Source: Odiellus spinosus (taxonomy: Eukaryota > Arthropoda > Arachnida > Opiliones > Phalangiidae). From it: DNA of 64,000 nt. Below, piece after piece: positions 21,501-31,919 of the stretch. The stretch's first letter is position 1; each line of letters begins with the position of its first letter. The notes below the pieces were generated by a model. The model ran no database searches. It worked only from the letters and a program-made list of their open reading frames with translations, and was not told where the DNA came from. Made by a program: the position numbers and the translations under genes. The stretch spans positions 11,314,601-11,378,600 of the forward strand of contig OY987237.1 of NCBI GenBank assembly GCA_963920705.1. The letters are read 5' to 3'.

Positions 21501-24500
21501 CACTTTTTGAGAATTTTGTACAAGATCTATTAAGCACTCTCAACAAGCCAGAATGGCCAGCCACGGAACCCTTGCTTAATATCCTTGGTAATTTGTTAGT
21601 GACAAACTTCAGTAACAAGTCTACAGATACTCCAATAAGAGTTGCGTCGCTAGAGTACCTCGGTGTTGTAGCTTCTCGTTTGAGAAAAGATGCTGTTTCT
21701 AGCCAGTTGAGGATTGATTCCATTAATGAAGTTATTCAGCAAGTTATTAAAGAAAACTTGGATGAAGATGATGCTCCGCTTTCGTCTATATCACCAAAGG
21801 GCAAGAAATCAAAAAATAACAAAAACGCCACCAAAGTACCAAAGAAAGACGAGACGCAAATTCTGCAGAAAGCCCTACTCAATTACATTGATGACAACAT
21901 TGAGAGTGATCCTACTCTTCTCTTTGCCAGACGGTTCTACATAGCTAGGTGGTACAAGGATGCGAATATGGAAATTAGCGCCACACGCAATAAATCTAAA
22001 AAGGTAAAAGGCATTGATGGATCATCTCCACCTCCATTATCGTCATCTTCAAAATCAAAAATTAAGCAAGGAGCTAATAAACAGAAACGAAATGCGTCTG
22101 TCAGCGCTAACTACGTTGATGAAGAAAGCGAGGAAGAAGAGGAGGAAGAGGAGGAGGCGAAGGAAGATGGTGAACAAGATAACTCCGAGCTATTAGCTCT
22201 GGTTGAAGAAAGGAAGAAATTTCTTTTCACATTGGTGACTCCCAGGTCTGAAAAGAATAACATGAGGAAGTCAGGCAATGAGCTAGATTACGAAACGGCA
22301 GAGCTGGTAGCCAGGTTTCTCTCTTCAAAAAGGAGTATATCCAAGAAATTTGACTTTTACTTGATAAAGATCTTGGGTGTACTGACTGAAAGCACTGTGG
22401 CTGTCCGAACTAAGGCCATGAAATCACTGAGCATGGTAGTAGAAGCTGACCCGTCTATTCTAGCCCGTCCTGATATGCAAAAAGGAGTGTCTAGTAGTTT
22501 ATTAGACCCTTCAACCAGTGTGCGAGAAGCTGTTATTGATTTGGTGGGAAAGTTCATTCTAATCCGTCCAGAGCTCACCCATCAGTATTACAGCATGCTC
22601 ACTGCGAGAATCCTGGACACTGGTGTCAGTGTACGAAAAAGAGTTATCAAAATTCTTAAAGACGTATGTCTGGAACAACCAGATTTTCCAAAAGTACCAG
22701 AGATCTGTGTCAAAATAATTAGGAGAGTAAATGACGAAGAAGGAATTAAAAAGCTTGTTGGAGAGGTTTTCCAAAGCATGTGGTTTGTACCCGTGCCGGA
22801 CCGAGAAAAAGAACGTATACTGCAAAAAGTGAAAAATATCACACATGTTGTTGCCGCCTGTAAAGACATTGGATTGGAATGGTTTGAACAGTTGCTGTCA
22901 AATTTATTAAAAGCCAAGGAAGAGATAAATGTCAAACCAGTGGTTAAAGCTTGTAAACAAATAGTAGACTGCTTAGTTGAAAATGTCCTGACTTTGGAAG
23001 AATCAACGTCAGACACGGCAGCGTCTGAAAATCTAGCGGCTTGTTTTACCACGCTAAATCTATTTACAAAAATCCAGCCTCATTTGGTGATCAGGCATGC
23101 CACCACAATACAACCTTATTTGAGCATTTCATCAACTACACAATTTGATTATATGGTAGCCCAGAATGCCGCTAACATTCTACAGAAAATAGTGCCATTA
23201 CTCGATCACCCGAGCCCAGATTTCTTGGTTCAGCTCGAAGAAGCGTTGATCAAGCTGATTTTGCAAAATAACAACCTACCATTATTAACTAGTTGCGTTG
23301 CTTGTTTCGGCGCAATTGTTAACAATGTTACCAAAAACTACAGTTTCGTCAAAGATGTCTTCAGGAAATTTTTCGTTTGCGCCTTGGGCTGTAAAAAGCT
23401 AATAATGGAGAATAACTTTCACCAGACGCAGCGAGGCTACTTGTTACGATCCCTCTATACTATCGGACTTTTGTGCGTGCAATTTGACTTCACTCTTCCT
23501 GCCTTAGATCCAGACAAGCTACACGCTCCAACGAGAATATTCGAAGTTATGCATTTCTTTACTTTGCATAATGATAACGAAATTTCTCTTAAAGCATTAT
23601 GCGGGCTCGGGCTTTTTCTTCAAAGGTATTTTGATTTCATGATGGGGCCCGAAGTTAAAGAACTGTATCAAGCGGTACTGACAAATCCAAATGCTTTGCC
23701 ACACATTAAATGCCAAGTTCTTCGTAACATGAGCAACTATTTAGCCGCTGAAGACGCGAGATTAAATTTAAAAGACTCTGAATGGAGCAAAGTTGGAAAG
23801 AACGAGGACTTAAAAGAAATGGATGCCTCGGCGGGAATGGCAAGCACGGTAATACAGGTATACCTTAAACAAGTTTTAGAAGCTGTGGTCAGTAAGCAAG
23901 AATCAGTTCGTCAGGCTGCCTTGAAGGTCATACAAGTAACTCTGAGTCAAGGCCTGGTACATCCTGTTCAAATCGTCCCCTACCTTGTTTGTCTCGGCTC
24001 GGACGATGATAACGTAAATCGGTCCAAAGCGGATCAACTACTGCAAGATATTGAAAAGAAATATCCAGGTTTTGTACAAATGAAAGCGTTAGTCGGGGTA
24101 CAAATGTCTTTTAAACTTCAGCAACTTTTAAAACCAAAACCAGACTCTTTAATAAGGGGTTTTCGAATGTCAGATTGCCCTGTCAGTAGGAACGGATTCC
24201 TATACTCTGTGATCCGCGGTACGCGACAAAATCGACGCGCTTTTGTTCTTTCTCTTTTAAAAAGATTCGACGAACAATGTCGGACACCTCTCGCGGAAAT
24301 GATTTATTTCGCGGACAATTTAGTATATTTTCCGTATCAGGCGCAAGATGAGCCTCTCTTTATCATGCATCATATTGATGTGATGTTGTCCGTCACCGGG
24401 GCAAACCTTTTACAATCATTTCGCGAAGGACTGATCCCAAAAGAAAAACCCGCCTCTCAAAACAATAATAACAATAACAACCGTACGAGTGTGGTAAAGA

Positions 24501-25408
24501 AAGATTCTGGTGATATACGCGAAAACGGACTACCAGAAGAGAAAGACTCTGCCACTGGTGACGTAGCCCCACCGACTGATCCTACTGTGCCTGAAGTCCA
24601 GCAAACCACGCAACCGGTTGTTGGGGAGGAAGAAGACGATGATGACGACGATGATTTTGAGACCCTATTAGCTCGTATTCCTGAAGATACGAAAAATCTC
24701 CAGGAATGTATAAACATGTCTCAAGGTTGGGTTCTTCTGCTATTCGTGAAACAAACGCTAAAAGATATGTACGGATTCACGGATGGTAAAATACAGCAGT
24801 ATTCTCCTAACGAAGCGGCGAAGGTGTATGAAAAAGCGCTTAACCGTCGGAGTGGTGTTACCTTTAAACCTGTGGCTGTCTTAGAGTTTGCTCAGCAGTG
24901 TTTAAACCAATCTGATCAAGAGGTTTTGGACGCTGAAGGAAGACGGGCATTGGTGAACCATTATCTTAACTTTAAGCAACTCATGCTATCAATCGATCCA
25001 AGCGAGGATGATGATGAAGTAGACGGTGGTGTAACTTCAAATAGTGCGCGTAATAGTGCCCCATCAGCAGACCAGTTATTAAGGACGTACACTGGAGTCG
25101 CGACCGCTATTAACGCCAGTCGAACTGGTAGTGGCGTAATAAAAGAGGACAGTGATGAAACCGTTAGTTCGAACAAAGCTGCTAATACCAAAGAAAGTTT
25201 AGCAGCGACGCCATTAAGAGACCTTCCGGTTAGTAATAAAACCGTCAAAACCCCGGCCACAAACAGTAGGTCAAGGTCAAAGCACAAATCGCCCAAATCT
25301 TCAAGCAGCCACAAAGAAAAAGTTAAGAAAAAACACAAGAAAAAAAGAAGAAGAATTTTAGATTCGGACGATTCAGATGATGCAGACAGTGATCCAGACT
25401 ATGAATAA
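18503..25408 (+). CDS. Nipped-B: Nipped-B / NIPBL / Scc2 cohesin loader
   Basis: One uninterrupted frame of 2,301 residues. The start is supported by the conserved opening SVPITTLAGIxSLTDLL-type sequence and ELPLPTPLP, followed by AEEAQRLL. Residues of about 100-550 are Ser/Pro/Gln-rich and then Lys-rich and disordered. An acidic Glu run lies near residue 1205. From about 1260 HEAT-repeat sequence follows (LLDPSTSVREAVIDLVGKF near 1333 is the classic Scc2 segment), then the Nipped-B C-terminal domain and a basic tail with KKKHKKKRRR and an acidic end. With Mau-2/Scc4 the protein loads cohesin onto DNA and affects enhancer-promoter contact. Length lies between fly (about 2,100) and human (2,804). 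No introns interrupt the coding region, unlike nearly every neighbour. Confidence 0.97.
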   Translation: MNGEGPSVPITTLAGIQSLTDLLLELPLPTPLPGTTGSQRSLLPHGAHEAEEAQRLLAGPHDNFVIQQLLDVLNRTSLDQVEVKDGYCGRNAHCGQTSALLQVLLNRNPGVFGGLIPVQTPQPSPSAANANVSQAQVAGTSNPTAQPGQSGTPGSSPWMQTQFSPNAIYSQPASSSSFSASHLSSCSPHSNSPQFPAQESPSYFDQCGPQSVGGNPTPVNICAGNTGAPGTSSTLQSNHGSVPQQPNQLSSYSFAQVTGQPPAVSLPHTPTVLVSPNSIPNNCSPQTPSSIVTDEKSHFGAAVKHDEQLLQTNSQSEIPVINSISNGDCSKGSVKTFSSDESRTNAFTPIQTTIPNCIDNFPSNHGVSSKYAEEQLLKKSMEEIKSQETNQVEPSHRKVVNSVTNSDCAQVKNLNKSIDVSVTPAKKDRRQSSVTEPVVVLKKLSFEEQILAQKSIKQFNKKVIPKPESGKEQDDDSPPPAKKAKTLTKNCETSNKKKSTLSSSGKKETNYRVFTSKRKEPDKNKVKGSKRNLDADFSDEDDSSTLADKVKKRRRSNQANYAESPVSGHENLSGNESSDCSLDKVISSNTNISAGPVLKKVKKKIRKEIIDNLEDISESNTFQSFSRIVDTIFDNMEEIDLTAELDENADCPEEVLIPLYQLRELTGEAAKMKMLKVTNQFSIDKLNKLLIILERNVMDGLKIYPETNDDDEEESKIFMELALDRVTRSVDAALICMYIMTSASMPEKVFLEDTIERIVTLAKFQLQNSVYPVFDPAYRVDTKSKDGYSGSIKQKRAHANKVRHRSIIHLYNKLHEIVGLLGELLDIQTMTDTIILKMSTLGVSPFFVEGVSELQLSALRLVTSIFARYPKHRQLILEDILASIARLPTSKRSLRNYRLNSEENIQMLTALVLQLIHSVVQLPEMVEKPKPLNLLSGIRDKKSHKGNSEKNEKKPESSITLDREVLISKSFHAALETGFQFLTVFLKKCGTKNEEMDYRPLFENFVQDLLSTLNKPEWPATEPLLNILGNLLVTNFSNKSTDTPIRVASLEYLGVVASRLRKDAVSSQLRIDSINEVIQQVIKENLDEDDAPLSSISPKGKKSKNNKNATKVPKKDETQILQKALLNYIDDNIESDPTLLFARRFYIARWYKDANMEISATRNKSKKVKGIDGSSPPPLSSSSKSKIKQGANKQKRNASVSANYVDEESEEEEEEEEEAKEDGEQDNSELLALVEERKKFLFTLVTPRSEKNNMRKSGNELDYETAELVARFLSSKRSISKKFDFYLIKILGVLTESTVAVRTKAMKSLSMVVEADPSILARPDMQKGVSSSLLDPSTSVREAVIDLVGKFILIRPELTHQYYSMLTARILDTGVSVRKRVIKILKDVCLEQPDFPKVPEICVKIIRRVNDEEGIKKLVGEVFQSMWFVPVPDREKERILQKVKNITHVVAACKDIGLEWFEQLLSNLLKAKEEINVKPVVKACKQIVDCLVENVLTLEESTSDTAASENLAACFTTLNLFTKIQPHLVIRHATTIQPYLSISSTTQFDYMVAQNAANILQKIVPLLDHPSPDFLVQLEEALIKLILQNNNLPLLTSCVACFGAIVNNVTKNYSFVKDVFRKFFVCALGCKKLIMENNFHQTQRGYLLRSLYTIGLLCVQFDFTLPALDPDKLHAPTRIFEVMHFFTLHNDNEISLKALCGLGLFLQRYFDFMMGPEVKELYQAVLTNPNALPHIKCQVLRNMSNYLAAEDARLNLKDSEWSKVGKNEDLKEMDASAGMASTVIQVYLKQVLEAVVSKQESVRQAALKVIQVTLSQGLVHPVQIVPYLVCLGSDDDNVNRSKADQLLQDIEKKYPGFVQMKALVGVQMSFKLQQLLKPKPDSLIRGFRMSDCPVSRNGFLYSVIRGTRQNRRAFVLSLLKRFDEQCRTPLAEMIYFADNLVYFPYQAQDEPLFIMHHIDVMLSVTGANLLQSFREGLIPKEKPASQNNNNNNNRTSVVKKDSGDIRENGLPEEKDSATGDVAPPTDPTVPEVQQTTQPVVGEEEDDDDDDDFETLLARIPEDTKNLQECINMSQGWVLLLFVKQTLKDMYGFTDGKIQQYSPNEAAKVYEKALNRRSGVTFKPVAVLEFAQQCLNQSDQEVLDAEGRRALVNHYLNFKQLMLSIDPSEDDDEVDGGVTSNSARNSAPSADQLLRTYTGVATAINASRTGSGVIKEDSDETVSSNKAANTKESLAATPLRDLPVSNKTVKTPATNSRSRSKHKSPKSSSSHKEKVKKKHKKKRRRILDSDDSDDADSDPDYE

Positions 25409-28139
25409 AAAAAGGAAGTTTATTATTATTTTAGTTAGAATTTACCAGAAGGGTACAAAACTTTTTGTTATTTTTATCAAATTACAAAAGCCTGTAAATT
25501 CATACCATTTCAGTCGTTACAGTGGCAGAAAAAGCGGGCAGATGATGTAAATAATTGTAATAGTTCAGTAACAAAAATAGTTTATTTTTCCCCTGAGCTT
25601 CTTAATATATTTTACTGCGAAAGAAAACTTTCATACGTGTAAAATATATTTAGTGTTATAAGCTTGTAATTTATTTCTTTTCATTAGTTAGAAGGGCCCA
25701 CATTTTGTGTAATATTTTAACCTTATCATACATATACATAGTTTTTAATCTAACATAACATCCCTTGCATTGTTCAGTTATTCAAAAATTTCAAAGCGCA
25801 AATCTTGCGTTTGTTTTTAAACAGTTCCTTCCCTGATGTTTTTTTTACTTCTCGAGTTTCTTTGTATTTTCTTGTTTCACATTCTGAATTCAACTGTCAA
25901 ATTCTCTTTTACAAGTACAATAAACCTTTTACTTACCCCAATAAATTTAAAACCCAGTTTTTTCAAACATTCCTTTAATAAGTTTAGTTTTTAATCAAAC
26001 ACCGTAAGCACGATATTAAGTTAAATTGATTTTTAGAACACACTGCTACGTTTTTTCTACCAGCTCTAACGCTTTTTTTTTTTTTAACTTGAGTGTAGAA
26101 AGAAAAATTTTATTAAGTACGTTTTAGAAGGGGTATTTATAATATTGCCTAAAAATTGGGGATAAAAGACGAATTTTTGGACTGCTGTGGTGCTTTGTGG
26201 CTTTAATGACCAAAAAAAAATAATAATAATTTTTATATAAAAAGTGAAACAAAGATATAAATAATGTATCATCTCATCATCATGGTTAAATGTAAAATGA
26301 AAAATATATATATAATAAAAAAGACACATAGCCGCCGGTCAGGGGTGTTATTTTGGGTTTCATAAAAAAAAAAAAAAAAAAGGCCTCTGCGTAAAACTGT
26401 AAAAAGAAATAAAATATGAATAGTTAAAAATGTGTAAAAACACAGACGTGCATATAGTGATCTCTATTAATTATTATTTTAAAGACTTTCAAAAAAACTT
26501 TACGCGTTAGGTGAAAAAACTATCCCCTCTTACTCTCTTACGAAACAACCCCCCCCCGCCCCCTTTACATGAGAAAGTTGGTTTAAAAATAATTTTATTG
26601 AAAAAGGGAAAAGTTATATAAATGCCAATTAAAAAAACATTGCCTTTTTATAAAAAAAAAGTTAAATGAACCATCTTTAAAATGAGAGTAACACAAGTGA
26701 TAATTAAAATAGATTATTTGTGTTGGGGTTAATTATAGCTTGTAATATTTGAATCTTAATTTTAAAAAAATAAGTTATATTAAAGGTGTTTTATTGGGGG
26801 TATGATTTAAATTCATGTATTTTGCAATATCCAAAAATGTGGGAAATACATACCATTTACACAAAAAAAAAAAAAATATTGTAAATGGTCACTTCATATT
26901 TATTTATTATTATTAAAAAAAACCTCAAAACGTTCCCCTTTTACGTTAAAATACTGCTAATTTAAATAATTAAAAACCAATTGAGTTTTATTTCATTGAC
27001 ATTATGAATGTATAGTGAGTTTTTGTAAAGTTAAATTTTAATTTTTAAAGAAAAGGGGTGTATTGTATAAGTAAACTAAAAGAAGTTTTTTTCCCGGCTG
27101 TTTTTTGAACATTTCTTCTCTTAATAAAAAAAATCTTAATTTGAATTCGTTTATGGAATATTAATCAATAAGCAAATGAGACTCTTGAGTCTATTTACTC
27201 GGGTTGATGCAAGAGGTGAAGCTTTGAAAATACATCCACTATATCAGCGTGATAAAATGGAGAATTCGCAACCATCTAGTAGACTACTAATCCTGACCTT
27301 AGTCATTTTTGTATAGATAAAGCTTTGGCATTTTATGGACAAAATTTGGACTGGATTTATTATTTCTTCGCCCATAGTTAAAATATCTACATTTCCCTGC
27401 TGTTGAAGCTGTAAATGGTGTGAAATTCCCCTTTTTGAGGCTAATGTAATGGGGATTTTCAAAACTCCTTCCCAACCCGTGTAAACAAACCCTGATGGGA
27501 GTTGCTCACAATTTTTTTCTAACCATATAAAGCTTCACTTGGTTTTTATCGGGTTTATTTAAAATATTTGGAAAAAGGGCCGTGTAAAAATTATTGTATA
27601 GTGTCCACATTGTACAGAATATGTTTTCCAACAGCACATTGAGAAAATGCGTAATTCCATTCTAATAAAAAACTGAGCAAAATAGGAAAAAATCTTTTTA
27701 AATATCACCACTCGCATTTTCATCAGTTTATTCATTTGACGAAAGAAAAATATATCTGTTAAATAAAAATGAAAATTTACAAAAGATCAATTTTTGTATA
27801 ATGGAGAAACAAAAAAAACTTGAAATATAGCAGCCTTTTTTGGGTGTTGTTTACATTTTCATAAAAAAAAAAAATTACAACACCTAAAAATTAAAGAAAT
27901 TTGTTTGACCATTTGTAAAAGTCGTTTTGAGTAATTAAAAAAATATGGTCATGTAAAGTATAACATCGTTACCTTGGAAATTTCATGGTTTTGATGTGTT
28001 ATTACGAGAAAATATTAGAATTTCTGCGCAGCATTGCGATAAATTGTTTAGATTTATTTAGAATTGCCAAATCTAAAATCATCAAATTTATTATTTATCC
28101 CAATTTAGGTCCAACTGTAAAGACCAAACTTTACGCGGA
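25409..28139. other. Nipped-B 3' UTR and AT-rich intergenic region
   Basis: Possible polyadenylation signals (AATAAA) occur around 25919 and 25940. The rest is very AT-rich with A/T runs (26070s, 26365-26381, 26860s) and a C run near 26550. The scattered short frames do not resemble proteins. I see no RNA gene or repeat family with confidence. Confidence 0.55.
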
Positions 28140-31100
28140 ATGGATTTTGAGCATAAGGTAACTGTGAAACCTTGAATGAGTACAGGTATACTCATTCCTG
28201 GCGAAACTATTGGGGACCTTAAAAGTGTTATTATTATTCCTAATAAGAATGGTAAAATCGCAAAATGGTCGGTGATATAATAACTTATTTCTAGAGCAAA
28301 AGGAGTAAAGAGAAAAAATCTAAAAAGAAGAAACATTCAAAGAAAACTAGAAGCGGCTCCGAAAGTGAAGAATTCGAGGAGCAATGGGTGGAATCGTCTA
28401 GTGCTAGCACATCAATTTCAAAACCTACCTTGTCAAAAACAGTTGATAAGACATCCACTAAAGTCTCTAAAGAAGAAAAAGATAGTTGGATGGATCTTGA
28501 TGCAGTGTTACGTACCGTGACACGAAAGGATATGAGAGAGAAGAACAAGAAAGAAAATGAAAAAGATAACAAATCTTTGTCTACAATAGAACAAGTATGC
28601 CTTGTCCATTTAATCACATAACATTTAAAACAATTTTTATTTCATAGCCCGGGCAACATTCGAGAGAACTGAACCCTTATTGGAAAGATGGCGGAAAGGG
28701 TCTACCAGCGCAAGAAACTGCTAAACCAAAGCAACTTCCATCTGTAGGTGATGGTGGTTTGAACTGGTTACGAAAAGCTTACAAAAGAGTTCACGAACAA
28801 GCCGAAGAGGAAGGAAAATCAGTTGAAGAAATTGCTGCCCAAAGATGGGGGGTAAGTTCTAATGCAATGCAAAAATTATCTGAGGTGGTTGTGAATTAAA
28901 TTGTTTTTCAGTCCTTGAAGAATCTACAATCATTGATTGCTGAGGCTGAAGGAAAGAGTGGTGGGCAAACTTCTTTTCGGCAGAAAGGTGAATATGAGAG
29001 GCATTATACCAGGAGACATGAAACTGGAGACAGACGTCTCAGAGATCAAACTGATGACCGCTGCTATCAAAGCAAAGATCGTAGGAATCGTACTGACGAC
29101 CACAGAGAGAGGAAAGATTATCAAGAATCTACAAATGACCTTCGAAGTAAAGAAACTCGTGACAGGGAGAGCCGAAGAGATATTAGTGGAGATAGAAGGT
29201 GGCGAGATGAAAAGAATCAGTTTCATAAACCTGGAGATGATTATGCGAGGAATGAACAGTCATCTAGAAGCTTTCAGAAACGTCATCAACCTCGTTGGAT
29301 GAAACAATCGAGCGAAGATTCTCCTAAAAAGAAAATCAATGAAGCTGAATCTAAGACAAAATTTCCCGAAAGAGTTGAACCAATTGAAAAGAAAAAATCT
29401 TCACATCCACAAGCTGAGAAAGAAAAACCAAAGATTCAAACCATAAAATCATTATCAGAGAAAGAAATGAATGTACTCGGTGCCAAAATACTAAAAGCAG
29501 AATTAATGGGAAATACCGAGTTAGTTGCTAAATTAAAAGTTCAGATGGACAATGCCTTGAAAGCAAAAGAAATGGGAATTAAACCTGAAATTGATGAAAC
29601 TTCCAAAGCAAACCAACGAATAGTTGTTTTGACTCAATCAAATGCCAGAGGGATGAGTCGACCTCTGCATGAACCTGACACATCGACGGATGGAAGAAGA
29701 AAAAAGATTAAAGTTGCGACTCATGATGGGGATGGAAAACGTGTGAGATACTTCCATGATGATGAAAAATATTCACTGAAAGATATGGTTAGTTAAAAGA
29801 ATGCAGGTAGCTTGTGCAAAAATGGGAGTTGTCCTGTTTGGTGAACTGAGACGGAAATATAAAATCGCTAGGCAAAGGGAGCTAAGTTTAAAATTCAGGG
29901 GTGGTGGATAATTTTACTCTTGTAATTCAGGGGTACGGGACGACTCGTACACTCAAAACTAAAGCTACCTTACTTCCTCTATTTTCTTCTGAACATATAG
30001 AAATATGAAATAAAAACTAATCCAAAATATTCTAGTTCGAGAGGGAGAAATTCACCACAGCTGATGATGAAACTGCCATGTACCTCAAAATGGCTACTAA
30101 AGTAATGATATTACAGTTATATCAATTTTGTTTTTTTAACGAGTCTTCTTAACAGAATCGACCAAAAACGGATGAAGATTATGATATTGATGATGTATTT
30201 GTTGACAAAGCGGCTCGAGGTGGTTCCTCGAGCCAGGACCACGAACGTTCGCGCCAGCAAGCTATTAGAGAGCATAAATCAATGTCATTCGCAACTGAAA
30301 ACTGCTATCAGTGTTTGGATAGTAAAGTCAATCAAAAGCATCTAATTATCGCTATGGGACACAAGGTGTACTTGTCTCTACCCTACCATGAATCGTTAAC
30401 TGATGGTCATTGTTTTATCATTCCCACAAATCACGTTGAATCAGCTACACTAGCGGATGAAGATGTGTGGAGTGAAATACAGGTATTTATTTATATAGGG
30501 ATATCTAGGAGCTTACTGGATGGTAAACCAAATACTGGGGGAGGAGTTAACTGGGCCATTAAACTCCTACTACTTGGCCAAATTTGCAATCTAAAAGAGA
30601 CAACTTGCTTTAACTTATCAAGATGTTTTCTTTCTAGCAATTTCGAAAAACACTAACGCTAATGTTCCAAGACCGTGGTCAAGACACAGTTTTTATGGAA
30701 ACGAGTATGAATCTAAGACGTCATCCACATATGTACGTAGAATGTATTCCTTTAGATCAAGAATCAGGAATGATGGCACCCATGTATTTTAAGGTATAAA
30801 GCATCTTGAATTATTTATAAAATATTTACTAAATTGAATTTTGTTTTAGAAAGCCATTTTAGAATCTGAAACAGAGTGGGCTGAAAATGTGAAACTGGTT
30901 GATCTTTCAAAAAAGGACATCCGTCATTCAGTTCCAAAGGGTCTACCATATTTCAGTGTGGATTTTGGTTTACAAGGGGGTTTTGCTCATGTTGTGGAGG
31001 ATGAAAGAGACTTTCCCGTGTACTTTGGAAAGGTAACCAAAACTAATGAGATTAAAAACTTTGTTGGTTTCTCTTTTTGGCCACTACATAGTTCCCACCA

Positions 31101-31885
31101 TTATAATATGTGACGTCATACGCGAGTGTTCCCATTAAACATGTATTTTATCAAATTGCAGACTAGCAGTTCATTGAAATATGAGATGGTAGTAGAGTGT
31201 TGTCGGGAGATATAGAAATATGGGAAAGTTAATATAGTTACATTTATTATAGTAAAAAAAATCAAACTAATAAAAGTTGCAAGCTTAGGATTCATTCAAT
31301 ATTGGCATGGTTGCTGAGCGTTGTTTGGAGATTGAGAAAAATGGTAGACTAGTTCTTATTCATTATAGGAAAAAATGCACGAGAATGTAATACTAATACT
31401 AGATTATCTTATTGGAACCCAACTTTATTTGAGGGGGCCTCCTATGTTTTTCTGGACTAAAATGCTACGGGCATGGAGTTCAATTTATAAGTAATCCTAA
31501 TGACGGCCAAGGCCTAATTTCAAAACGAGTACTCATACCCTAATATTGGTATGAGCATGAGTGAATCATATACGCTCCCTATTAAGTTACCAAGGTAATA
31601 CAATTTGATGAAACACCATTTTCTGTCACCCTTCCCCCCTCCATCATGGTATGAGTGATAATGAAACTTTTCAGGCAACTTTACATTTCAAATTGAATTT
31701 GATTTACAATTTGTTATCTATAGGAAATAGTTGGAGGCCTCTTGGATGTAGAGCCTCGTTTATGGCTTAAACCACCCAAAGAAAAATTTGACGAACAGCG
31801 TAAAAAGGTCTTGCAGTTTACAGAATGGTGGAAACCGTACGACTGGACTAGCGAAATTAGGGCAGGAGACAATGACTCTAATTAA
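28140..31885 (+). CDS. CWF19L2: CWF19-like protein 2, spliceosomal factor
   Basis: Nine exons (28140-28157, 28295-28594, 28648-28851, 28912-29787, 30036-30101, 30156-30482, 30638-30793, 30850-31032, 31724-31885) sum to 763 residues in phase. Diagnostic segments are [39 protein letters not shown], the HIT-like CwfJ C-terminal domain 1 ([17 protein letters not shown]) and domain 2 ([17 protein letters not shown], then WWKPYDW at the end). The family associates with the spliceosome at late or disassembly stages. The first exon (MDFEHK) is tentative: vertebrate proteins have about 90 more N-terminal residues that I could not find, so an upstream exon may be missing. The last intron (691 bp) shows nothing notable. 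Confidence 0.93.
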
Positions 31886-31919
31886 AATTATTAGTGTTAT
31901 ATTTTTTATTGATCAACAA

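Noticed and set aside
18534-25338. Numerous antisense and shifted frames inside Nipped-B
   Set aside because: Shadows of one long coding frame. Their composition follows the complementary codons.
26040-28000. Poly-A and poly-T tracts considered as retrotransposon tails
   Set aside because: No adjacent retrotransposon coding sequence or target-site duplication was seen; the whole interval is simply AT-rich.
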